Source of the DNA: Betaproteobacteria bacterium GR16-43
Lineage (GTDB): Bacteria; Pseudomonadota; Gammaproteobacteria; Burkholderiales; Usitatibacteraceae
Length of the DNA stretch: 64,000 bases
Assembly: GCA_001953215.1 (NCBI GenBank)
Contig: CP019169.1
Span: 2,232,001-2,296,000, forward strand
Direction of reading: 5' to 3'
Shown here: one piece after another, positions 26,301-33,470 of the stretch
Position numbering within the stretch: the first letter of the stretch is position 1
Layout: every line of letters begins with the position of its first letter
Notes under the pieces: generated by a model
Told to the model about the DNA's origin: nothing
The model's input: only the letters and a program-made list of their open reading frames with translations
Databases searched by the model: none
Translations under genes and position numbers: made by a program

Positions 26301-27839
26301 ATGAAACGAACCCTCGTCCTGGTCGCCGTCGCGGCAAGCCTTTGCTGCGGCTCGGCGTTCGCCCAGCGGAGAAACGCGGCCGCTTCCGGTTTCAACGACG
26401 AGTTCCACTGGCTGAACGAGTTCAACAAGGCCTCGACGGTGATGGTGGTCGAGCAGGGCATCGTCTCGAAAGAGCTCGGCGCGCGCATCGCCGATGGCGT
26501 CGCGAAGGTCATCGCCGACGGCGCCAAGCCCGGGGCGAAGCGGCCGGGGGACTACCTCGCGTACGAGCCCCTGCTGCTCGAGTACGCGGGGCCCGACGCC
26601 ACGCGCATGCATTCGGGACGCAGCCGCCAGGACATCATCCCGACCAACCGCCGCGTGATGCTGCGCGAACGCACTCTCGCGCTCATGCAGGCGATGGTGT
26701 CCGCGCGGCAGAAGTTGCTCGAGACGGCGGGCGAGCACGCGAAGACGATCGTGCCGGGCTACACCAACGGCGTGCAGGCACAGCCCACCACGTACGGGCA
26801 CTACCTGCTGGGCTTCGCGAGCGCGTATTCACGCCAGGGCGAACGCCTGCGCCAGGCGTACGCGCGCCTGAACCTGAATCCGCTGGGCGTCGCGGTGTAC
26901 GGGACGTCGAGCTTCCCGGTGAATCGCGCGCGGCTGGCCGAGCTGCTGGGCTTCGACGGCAACGTGGAGAACGGCTACGACGCGGCGCAGATCTCGATCA
27001 TGGACGTGCCCGTGGAGCTCGCTTCTGTGGCGAGCCTCAGTGCACTCACCACGGCCTCGCTCACGGCCGACGTGCACACGCAGTATCACCAGACCACGCC
27101 GTGGCTGCTGATCCGCGAAGGCTCGGAGACCCACGGCAGCAGCATCATGCCGCAGAAGCGCAATCCCACCGTGCTGAACAACCTGCGGCTCTCCTCGAGC
27201 CTGGTGGTGGGGGACGCGCAGACGGTCACGATCGTCGCGCACAACGTGACGCCCGGCATGCCCGACTACAAGCGCGACCAGTCGCATCGCCCGCTCGAAG
27301 GCGCGATCACGATGTTCGGCCACCTGCAGCGCTTCTTCGACAACCTGGCCGTGAACGTGCCCGCCGCGCTGGACGAGGTCAACAAGGAGTACTCGACCAC
27401 CACCGAGCTGGCCGACGTGCTCCAGCGCGAAGCCGACATCCCGTTCCGCGTCGGGCACCATTTCGCTTCGGAGCTGGTCACCTTCGGCCGCAAGGCGAGC
27501 ATCGGCCCGGGCGAGATCGCGTTTCCCGACGTGAAGGCCGTCTGGGCGGAGGCCGCGAAGAAGTACTCGGCGCCGGCCGTGTTCCCGCTCACCGAGAAGC
27601 GCTTCCGCGAGGCGCTCTCCGCAGAGGGCATGGTCAACGCGAGCAAGGGCCTCGGCGGGCCGCAGCCGGCCGAAGTGGCGCGGATGCTGGAGTCGGAGAA
27701 GAAGAAGCTCGCGGCCGACGTGAAGTGGCTGGAGACCCAGCGCGCGCAACTGGAGCAGGCGCAGGCGAAGCTCGACAAGGCTTTTGCGACGGTTGCCGCG
27801 TCCGCGTCGACGTCCACGCCCGTACCCGCGAAGCGCTAA
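26301..27839 (+). CDS. Exported argininosuccinate-lyase-like (fumarate lyase superfamily) protein
   Basis: A 512-residue protein of the argininosuccinase/fumarase superfamily. The signature loop GSSIMPQKRNP, the N-terminal HSGRSRQD and TPWLL regions and the all-helical core match argininosuccinate lyase. It differs from cytosolic ArgH in having a clear signal peptide (KRTLVLVAVAASLCCGSAFAQ) and a C-terminal coiled-coil extension (about 455-500). The ATG at 26301 has GAGAGGA upstream; an ATG at 26286 would place five residues before the signal. It follows the porin by 24 bp. A periplasmic C-N or C-O lyase acting on a dicarboxylate adduct is my inference. Confidence 0.82.
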   Translation: MKRTLVLVAVAASLCCGSAFAQRRNAAASGFNDEFHWLNEFNKASTVMVVEQGIVSKELGARIADGVAKVIADGAKPGAKRPGDYLAYEPLLLEYAGPDATRMHSGRSRQDIIPTNRRVMLRERTLALMQAMVSARQKLLETAGEHAKTIVPGYTNGVQAQPTTYGHYLLGFASAYSRQGERLRQAYARLNLNPLGVAVYGTSSFPVNRARLAELLGFDGNVENGYDAAQISIMDVPVELASVASLSALTTASLTADVHTQYHQTTPWLLIREGSETHGSSIMPQKRNPTVLNNLRLSSSLVVGDAQTVTIVAHNVTPGMPDYKRDQSHRPLEGAITMFGHLQRFFDNLAVNVPAALDEVNKEYSTTTELADVLQREADIPFRVGHHFASELVTFGRKASIGPGEIAFPDVKAVWAEAAKKYSAPAVFPLTEKRFREALSAEGMVNASKGLGGPQPAEVARMLESEKKKLAADVKWLETQRAQLEQAQAKLDKAFATVAASASTSTPVPAKR

Positions 27840-28039
27840 TGCGGCATCATCCGGTCGAATTCCGGGCGGCGGATGTTCGTCTTCACGTTGACGACAATCC
27901 CGATGAGCGATTGGCGCCGCCCGTGACGCAGCGCGTGCGTTTCGCGACGATCGAGTTCGAACCCCTCTTCGAGCGCGATGGCGGCGACGAGGCCTGGAAG
28001 GCGTTCCGCCACGCGCCGTAGATCCTCGCCGCCGGCTAG
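27836..28039 (-). pseudogene. Reverse transcriptase fragment (C-terminal part)
   Basis: A 67-codon stretch on the minus strand reads like the end of the palm and the thumb of a bacterial reverse transcriptase. The order is GGEDLRRVAERLPGLVAAIA, LEEGFELDRRETHALRHG, then GRRQSLIGIVVN and NIRRPEFDRM. In intact relatives this follows the YADDL catalytic motif and continues past the final DRLKA. Here the catalytic part is missing and the frame ends at a TAG 4 nt inside the lyase gene. The fragment fills the whole gap between two other genes, so it is a relic, not a functional enzyme. Family assignment is from memory of sequence patterns. Confidence 0.75.
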
Positions 28040-28485
28040 TCGGGCTCCAGCGCCGAGAACATGGCGCTCCATCCCGCGGTCGCGATCTTCATGCGGGTCG
28101 CGCCGACGCGGGTCAACGTGAACTCCGCGCCGTTGGCCATCGAGTAGCGCATCGCCCAATGCGCGGCGGCACCGAGGCTCATGCGTTCCGCCGCGAACGT
28201 GGCCTCGAGATCCGTTCCCTTCACGCAGATCGTGCTGGCGCCCTCGGCCCAGAGGCCTTCCTTCGTTTTCACGAGCGAGAGGAACAACACGCCGTCGCGC
28301 TCGATGATCGACATCACCAGGGGCTTGCCGTCGTCCATCGTGGTCTCGCGCCACTGGAGCGGGAAGGCCGGGTCGCGAAGCAATGCGCGCAGCTCGCTGA
28401 TCGACTGCACGCAAGGGGGCGCGGCCGAGCAGGGAGCGACAAAGGACAGGAAGGGAATGATGAGACGGCCCGCAAGCCTTCCCAC
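28036..28485 (-). CDS. Small exported protein of unknown function
   Basis: I do not recognise a family. The predicted 149-residue product has a signal peptide (GRLAGRLIIPFLSFVAPCSA, then AP) and a compact soluble body containing two conserved-looking beta segments (PLVMSIIERDGVLFLSLVK and FTLTRVGATRMKIATAG). The start GTG at 28485 overlaps the TAG stop of the glycosyltransferase gene (TAGTG), so the two are translationally coupled. A longer open frame upstream only runs antisense-like within the glycosyltransferase gene and is rejected. Confidence 0.65.
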   Translation of the reverse strand: MGRLAGRLIIPFLSFVAPCSAAPPCVQSISELRALLRDPAFPLQWRETTMDDGKPLVMSIIERDGVLFLSLVKTKEGLWAEGASTICVKGTDLEATFAAERMSLGAAAHWAMRYSMANGAEFTLTRVGATRMKIATAGWSAMFSALEPD

Positions 28486-29522
28486 TATCGACCCTCGGCC
28501 TGGAGCGCTTGCCGCTCTGCCTTCCGCACGGCGGGCGTCATGTGCGCCAGGAATTGCCGGACGGTGTTTTCCCAAGGAGAGGCTTCGGCGTAGCGCCGGC
28601 AACCACGGCGATCCAGCTCGAGCGCCGCGAGGGCCGCGTGACGCAGGTCCTCGTCCAGCACGCCAACGTCCCGATCCTTCACGACGTCGATCGGCCCGCG
28701 CACGGGGAACGCGGCCACGGGCACGCCGCAGGCCAGCGCCTCTAGCATCACCAGACCGAACGTGTCGGTGCGGCTCGGGAACACGAACACATCCGAACGC
28801 TGGAAGTAGCTCGCGAGCTCCTCGCCATGCTTGTAGCCCACGAACTTGGCCGCGGGAAAGTCGCGCTCGAGTTTCCGGCGTGCGGGGCCGTCGCCGACCA
28901 CCAGCTTGCTGCCGGGCAGGTTGAGCGAGAGGAATGCGGGCAGGTTCTTCTCGAGGGACACCCGGCCGACGTGCGTGAAGACCGGCCGCGGGAGATTCGT
29001 GAAGCGTTCCTCCCTCGGATGGAAAAGCTCGAGGTCCACGCCGAGCGTGTAGTCGGCGACGCGGTCGAACCCGTGTTCCTCGAGCGATCGGCGCATCGCG
29101 GGCGTAGCCACCAGCACCGCCGACGAAGGCGCATGGAAGCGGCGCATGAAGGCGTACGTCCACGAGAGCGGGAGCCCGAAGCGCGGCTGCACGTACTCGG
29201 GAAAGCACGTGTGGTAGGCCGAGGTGAACGCGAGGCCGTTACGCAGGCAATAGCTGCGCGCCGCGGCACCGATCGGGCCCTCGGTGGCGATGTGGATGGT
29301 GTCGGGCTGGAACTCCCGGATCTGCCGGGCGACGCCACGACCCGGCAACAGGGCCAGTGGAATCTCGGGGTAGGAGGGCATCGGTACCGTGCGGAAGCCC
29401 TCGGGCGAAACGACGTGCACCTCGTGTCCCTGGCGGCGCAGGCGCGTGAGGATGTTCATCAGCGTCACCACCACGCCGTTGACCTGCGGTGCCCACGCAT
29501 CTGTCGCGATCAGGATTCGCAT
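28485..29522 (-). CDS. GT4 family glycosyltransferase
   Basis: A 345-residue cytoplasmic or membrane-associated glycosyltransferase with GT-B fold. The N-terminal domain opens with RILIATDAWAPQVNGVVVTL. The C-terminal donor site has RVSLEKNL and the SRTDTFGLVMLEALACGVPV motif, in which the usual first glutamate is aspartate, as in alpha-mannosyltransferase (MgtA/PimB-like) members. It probably adds a sugar to a lipid such as diacylglycerol. It is followed directly by a small exported protein through a TAGTG overlap. The donor sugar is inference. Confidence 0.88.
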   Translation of the reverse strand: MRILIATDAWAPQVNGVVVTLMNILTRLRRQGHEVHVVSPEGFRTVPMPSYPEIPLALLPGRGVARQIREFQPDTIHIATEGPIGAAARSYCLRNGLAFTSAYHTCFPEYVQPRFGLPLSWTYAFMRRFHAPSSAVLVATPAMRRSLEEHGFDRVADYTLGVDLELFHPREERFTNLPRPVFTHVGRVSLEKNLPAFLSLNLPGSKLVVGDGPARRKLERDFPAAKFVGYKHGEELASYFQRSDVFVFPSRTDTFGLVMLEALACGVPVAAFPVRGPIDVVKDRDVGVLDEDLRHAALAALELDRRGCRRYAEASPWENTVRQFLAHMTPAVRKAERQALQAEGR

Positions 29523-29591
29523 CGTGGATTCATGGAGTTGCGCTGCGGGATTATCGCCCGTGCGTTGCGGCGTGGGTGTCCCGGTTCTGTC

Positions 29592-30029
29592 TCAATTCCG
29601 CGGCGGCCGGTGCGTGTCACCGATTTGAAACCTCGCTGTCACAACCTCGTCGGCACGAGCGGCTGCGCAACATGGATCATCGAACGTTCCCGTCCTGACT
29701 TCCCGCTCCAGGTGCGCGCGCCCCCAGGTACGCACGCTCGCGAGGAGCGGCATCACCGTTTCGCCATGCGCCGTCAGGGAGTACTCCACCTTCGCCGGCG
29801 CCTTGCCCGTCGCCCTGCGCGCGACGATGCCGTCCGCAACCAGCTCGCGGAGTTGTTGGGTGAGCACTTTCTGCGAGATGCCGAACATGTGTTCGCGCAA
29901 ACCAGCGAAATGTCGTGGCGATTCGCCCAGCCAGTAGACGATGATCAACTTCCACTTCCCGCCGAGCGCCGCGTTCGTGGCGGTGTACGGGCAGTCGGCG
30001 AGCGGGTTGATGCGGCGCGTGCGGGTCAT
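29592..30029 (-). CDS. HxlR-family winged-helix regulator
   Basis: A 145-residue regulator with the HxlR pattern: CPYTATNAALGGKWKLIIVYWL, then FAGLREHMFGISQKVLTQQLREL, then the wing ARRATGKAPAKVEYSLTAHG. The N-terminal cysteine in DCPY is the redox- or electrophile-sensing position used by many members. Three further cysteines lie near the C-terminus (DDPCCAA). It diverges from the small exported protein at 30085 across 55 bp and may control it. Confidence 0.9.
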   Translation of the reverse strand: MTRTRRINPLADCPYTATNAALGGKWKLIIVYWLGESPRHFAGLREHMFGISQKVLTQQLRELVADGIVARRATGKAPAKVEYSLTAHGETVMPLLASVRTWGRAHLEREVRTGTFDDPCCAAARADEVVTARFQIGDTHRPPRN

Positions 30030-30084
30030 GGGAACCTCCAGGTGCCTTCTTTGCGAGGGCGGGCGATCGCGCTAATTTACCGCG

Positions 30085-30603
30085 ATGCGCGCACCCCGAC
30101 TGTTACTGGCCCTCATCATGACGTTCCCGCTCGCCGTACCGGCCGCGCCGAATGACTTCGATTTCGAGTTCGGCGACTGGAAGGCCCACCTCAAGCGCCG
30201 GCTCGATCCGCTGACCGGCTCCGACAAGTGGGTCGAATACCGCGGGTCTTCGATGGTGCGAAAGGTCTGGGGCGGCAAGGCCAACCTGGGCGAGATCGAC
30301 CTCGAGGGCTCCGCGGGCCGCATCCAGGGTCTCTCGCTGCGCGTGTACAACCCGAACACCGGCCAATGGAGCATCTCGTTCTCGAATGCCGCGGCGGCCA
30401 CGATCGGCACGCCGATGATCGGCGGCTTCAAGGACGGCCGTGGCGAGTTCTACAACCAGGAGATGGTCCGCGATCGCGCCATCTTCGTTCGCTTCGTCTT
30501 TTCCGGCATCACGGAGAAGGCCTTCCGGCTCGAGCAAGCCTTCTCCGAAGACGGCGGAAAGAACTGGGAAGCGAACTGGATTGCAACTTTTACTCGTGAG
30601 TAG
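30085..30603 (+). CDS. Exported protein of unknown function (DUF1579-like)
   Basis: A 172-residue secreted protein. The signal peptide ends near PLAVPAAP, followed by DFDFEFGDWKAHLKRRLDPLTGSDKWVEYRG, which resembles the beta-barrel DUF1579 group with the FGDW motif. No enzymatic residues are evident. It diverges from the HxlR regulator, a common arrangement for a regulator and its target. The function is unknown. Confidence 0.75.
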   Translation: MRAPRLLLALIMTFPLAVPAAPNDFDFEFGDWKAHLKRRLDPLTGSDKWVEYRGSSMVRKVWGGKANLGEIDLEGSAGRIQGLSLRVYNPNTGQWSISFSNAAAATIGTPMIGGFKDGRGEFYNQEMVRDRAIFVRFVFSGITEKAFRLEQAFSEDGGKNWEANWIATFTRE

Positions 30604-30609
30604 CCTGTT

Positions 30610-30840
30610 TCAGCCCTTCGTCCCGCGCGGATCGTGGCCGTAGCTGTGCTTCGCGGCGATCTGCCCGTTCTCGTTCTTGATCAGGAGCTCGGTCTTCTTG
30701 TTTCCGGCCAGCTCCTTGCCACGGACGACGGCGTCCGACTTCCGGTCGTGCAGCGAGTCTGCGCGCTGGGTCTTGTCGGTCTGCACTGCCCATCGGCCAT
30801 CGGGCCGGGGTTCGACTGCGACTTGCGGATTGCGAGCCAT
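30610..30840 (-). CDS. DUF2188 family small protein
   Basis: A 76-residue basic protein. It shows the DUF2188 pattern: an opening PRPDGRWAVQTDKTQRADSL beta segment, a helix DAVVRGKELAGNKKTELLIK, and the end GQIAAKHSYGHDPRGTKG. GAGGAG is well placed upstream of the ATG at 30840. It is convergent with the preceding gene, separated by 6 bp. The family is widespread and unassigned; some members sit near stress genes. Confidence 0.8.
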   Translation of the reverse strand: MARNPQVAVEPRPDGRWAVQTDKTQRADSLHDRKSDAVVRGKELAGNKKTELLIKNENGQIAAKHSYGHDPRGTKG

Positions 30841-30982
30841 GGTGACTCCTCGAGTGTCAGGGCGGTTGCCCGCTGATAGGACCCGCCCGCACGAGAGAGA
30901 TTCAATGAGGCATGCAGGACTTGCATGCTTTACATGCCGCGAAGTCGTTTGTCGCACCGAGCCCCGTGCGCCAGCATGGCTC

Positions 30983-31768
30983 ATGAAAATTGCAAACATC
31001 GTCATCGATCGCCCCGAAGCCCTGAACGCGATGAACATGGCCGTTCTCGAGGGGCTGCTTGCGGATCTCCAATGGGCGGCGGCCGATCCCGAGGTCAGGG
31101 CCATCGTCATCACGGGCGCGGGCGACAAGGCCTTCTCCGCCGGCGCGGACATCGCGTTCCTCAACCAGGCCACGCCCATGCAAGTGCGCGAACTGGCGCG
31201 CCTGGCCGTCGAGGTGAACCACCGCATCGAGACGCTCGGCAAGCCGGTGATCGCGGCCCTCAACGGCTATGCGCTCGGTGGCGGGCTGGAGCTGGCCGAG
31301 GCCTGCGCCATTCGCGTGGCCGCATCCCATGCCGTGATGGGTCATCCCGAGGTGCGTATCGGAGCCGTGGCGGGCTTTGGCGGCACCACCCGCCTGCCGC
31401 GCATGGTGGGCAAGGGCCGGGCGGCCGAGATGTTGATGACGGGCCGCCTCGTGGACGCGAATGAAGCGCTCGCCATCGGTCTCGTGAACCACGTCGTTCC
31501 GGCCGCGGAGCTCCTGCCGACGGCGGAACGCATCGCGCGCGACCTCGCGTCGTGCCCCGCCACCGCGGTGTGGCTCACGTGGGAGGCGCTGCACCGGGGC
31601 CTCAACATGTCGCTCGAGGAGTCGGCCGGATTGGGCGCGGACTATTTCGGCCTGGCCGCGCTCTCGCCGGGATTTCGCGAGGGCACGGCCGCTTTCCTGA
31701 GGCGCGACGATCAACGTGCGGTCGCTTTGCCCGCGCTCAGTCCTCGTCCGGGATGCCTGCCGAGTTGA
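30983..31768 (+). CDS. Enoyl-CoA hydratase/isomerase family protein, short N-terminus
   Basis: A 261-residue crotonase-fold protein. RPEALNAMN, GAGDKAFSAGADI (oxyanion hole), ALNGYALGGGLELAEAC (second oxyanion glycine and catalytic glutamate) and GHPEVRIGAVAGFGGTTRLPR are all present. The start at 30983 begins MKIANIVIDRP, about a dozen residues shorter than usual, without a convincing ribosome site; the sequence upstream in any frame does not supply the missing first strand. The C-terminus also continues beyond the usual GTAAFL end into unrelated residues. It may be a slightly decayed copy. Confidence 0.8.
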   Translation: MKIANIVIDRPEALNAMNMAVLEGLLADLQWAAADPEVRAIVITGAGDKAFSAGADIAFLNQATPMQVRELARLAVEVNHRIETLGKPVIAALNGYALGGGLELAEACAIRVAASHAVMGHPEVRIGAVAGFGGTTRLPRMVGKGRAAEMLMTGRLVDANEALAIGLVNHVVPAAELLPTAERIARDLASCPATAVWLTWEALHRGLNMSLEESAGLGADYFGLAALSPGFREGTAAFLRRDDQRAVALPALSPRPGCLPS

Positions 31769-31981
31769 CACCCTCTCCAATAGCCGTCACGATTCGCCCC
31801 CTCATCGCCTCATACAAATCTGGACCCGGAAATGCAACGCCTTTTGACGAAACGACTTTGCGACCAGGCGCACGCGCGACTGCCAGGCTCCATGCCAGGC
31901 TGCTTCGCAAGCGCCGAGGATCGTTTTGCCGCCGGGGGCATGACGCAGGGATAAGTCCCACGTCATTCGTGTCATCCACGA

Positions 31982-32015
31982 AGCCCGGAAACTCCCCAGA
32001 GTTCCGGGCTTTTTG
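31982..32015 (+). terminator. Rho-independent terminator
   Basis: A perfect 9-bp stem, AGCCCGGAA pairing with TTCCGGGCT, with an 11-nt loop followed by TTTTT on the plus strand. It ends 24 bp before the Hen1 ATG, so it isolates the RNA-repair cassette from the upstream enoyl-CoA hydratase gene. The roughly 210 bp between that gene and the stem hold no convincing gene. Confidence 0.88.
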
Positions 32016-32039
32016 TTTCTCGCTCTATAAGATATCGCC

Positions 32040-33464
32040 ATGCTTTTGACCATCACGACGACCCACGTCCCCGCAACCGACCTGGGTTACTTGTTGCACA
32101 AGAACCCCGCCCGCGTGCACGCGCACGAGCAGTCCTACGGCAAGGCGGTGGTCTTCTATCCCGAGGCTACGGAGCAGCGGTGCACGGCCGTGCTCGCCGT
32201 CGAGGTAGACCCCGTGGGCCTGGTTCGCGATCGGCGCGGCTTCGCCACCACCGGCCTTCTCGACCAGTACGTGAACGATCGGCCCTATGCGGCGTCATCG
32301 CTGTTGACCGCGGCGATGAACGAGATGTTCCGCAGCGCGCTCAACGGCCGCTCCGCCGATCGGCCGGAACTCGTGGACCGGGCGATTCCGCTGGCGTTCG
32401 AATTTCCCGCGTTGCCTTGCCGGGGCGGCGAGGTGTTGCTGCGCCGGATGTTCGAACCCCTGGGCTACGCCGTCGAAGCGCGGCAACTCCCGCTCGATCC
32501 GGACTTTCCGTCGTGGGGCGAGAGCGCCTACTTTCATGTGACCCTCACCACGACCGCGACGCTCCAGGCGGCACTCTCGCACCTGTACGTGCTGGTCCCG
32601 GTGCTCGACAACAGCAAGCACTACTGGGTCGGCGAGGACGAAGTCGAGAAGCTGCTTCGCCGGGGCGAGCCGTGGCTGGCCTCGCACCCCGAGCGTGAGC
32701 TCGTGGCGCGCCGCTACCTGAAGCACCGGCGCAGCCTGGCCGATCTCGCGATCGAACGGCTCGTGGAAGCGGACGGCACCCTGGGAGAGGAAGCGCCGAA
32801 CGACCAGGCACCCGAGATCGTTCGTGGCGACAGCAAGGAGCAATCGCTGGAACGGGGACTCTCGCTCAACGACCGCCGCCTCGCGGCCGTCGCGGCCGCG
32901 GTGGACTCGCTGCGCGCGGCCTCCGTGATCGATCTCGGCTGTGGCGAGGGCAAGCTGCTCAAGGTGCTGCTGCCGTCGAAGGCGCTCTCGCGCGTTACGG
33001 GCGTGGACGTTTCGCACCGGGCCCTGGAGATCGCAAGGGATCGGTTGAACCTCGATCGCCTGCCGAAGGCGCTGCAGGACAAGCTTGCGCTGCTCCACGG
33101 ATCGTTGATCTATCGCGACGCGCGCTTCTCGGGTTTCGACGTCGCGACGGTCGTGGAAGTGATCGAGCACCTGGACGAGCCTCGCCTGGAAGCGTTCGCC
33201 CGCGTCCTGTTCGAGTTCGCGCGTCCGAAGGCCGTCGTGATGACGACGCCGAACCGCGAGTACAACGCGCGCTTCGAAAGCCTGCCCGCGGGCCAGTTTC
33301 GCCATCCCGACCATCGCTTCGAATGGACGCGCGGCGAGTTCTCGGCCTGGGCGGCGTTGCAAGGCGGGCGCTTCGGCTACGACTTCCGGCTGGAGCCGAT
33401 CGGCGACGAGGATGCCGAGCTCGGCCCGCCGACCCAGATGGCGATCTTCACTTCGCTCGCCTAG
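32040..33464 (+). CDS. hen1: 3'-terminal RNA ribose 2'-O-methyltransferase Hen1
   Basis: A 474-residue bacterial Hen1. The N-terminal half (about 1-265) is the Pnkp-activating domain, starting MLLTITTTHVPATDLGYLLHK in pattern. The C-terminal methyltransferase has the SAM motif VIDLGCGEG (296-304), GVDVS, and the metal-binding EVIEH (373-377) plus PDHRFEW (423-429). It methylates the 2'-OH of the 3'-terminal nucleotide at an RNA break before the partner Pnkp ligates, so the repaired site resists recutting. Pnkp begins 6 bp later. A strong terminator precedes the gene, so the cassette should have its own promoter. Confidence 0.95.
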   Translation: MLLTITTTHVPATDLGYLLHKNPARVHAHEQSYGKAVVFYPEATEQRCTAVLAVEVDPVGLVRDRRGFATTGLLDQYVNDRPYAASSLLTAAMNEMFRSALNGRSADRPELVDRAIPLAFEFPALPCRGGEVLLRRMFEPLGYAVEARQLPLDPDFPSWGESAYFHVTLTTTATLQAALSHLYVLVPVLDNSKHYWVGEDEVEKLLRRGEPWLASHPERELVARRYLKHRRSLADLAIERLVEADGTLGEEAPNDQAPEIVRGDSKEQSLERGLSLNDRRLAAVAAAVDSLRAASVIDLGCGEGKLLKVLLPSKALSRVTGVDVSHRALEIARDRLNLDRLPKALQDKLALLHGSLIYRDARFSGFDVATVVEVIEHLDEPRLEAFARVLFEFARPKAVVMTTPNREYNARFESLPAGQFRHPDHRFEWTRGEFSAWAALQGGRFGYDFRLEPIGDEDAELGPPTQMAIFTSLA

Positions 33465-33470
33465 ACGACC

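Noticed and set aside
23997-26801. A 934-codon minus-strand open frame
   Set aside because: It is antisense to the binding protein, porin and lyase, which have clear motifs; its translation is low-complexity and shows no domain.
28486-29208. N-terminal extension of the small exported protein
   Set aside because: The extension lies inside the glycosyltransferase gene on the same strand in another frame. The GTG at 28485 begins just before a clean signal peptide.
31737-31979. An 80-codon minus-strand frame after the enoyl-CoA hydratase gene
   Set aside because: It has no ribosome site, no recognised family and overlaps the end of the hydratase. I see only noncoding sequence and the terminator here.
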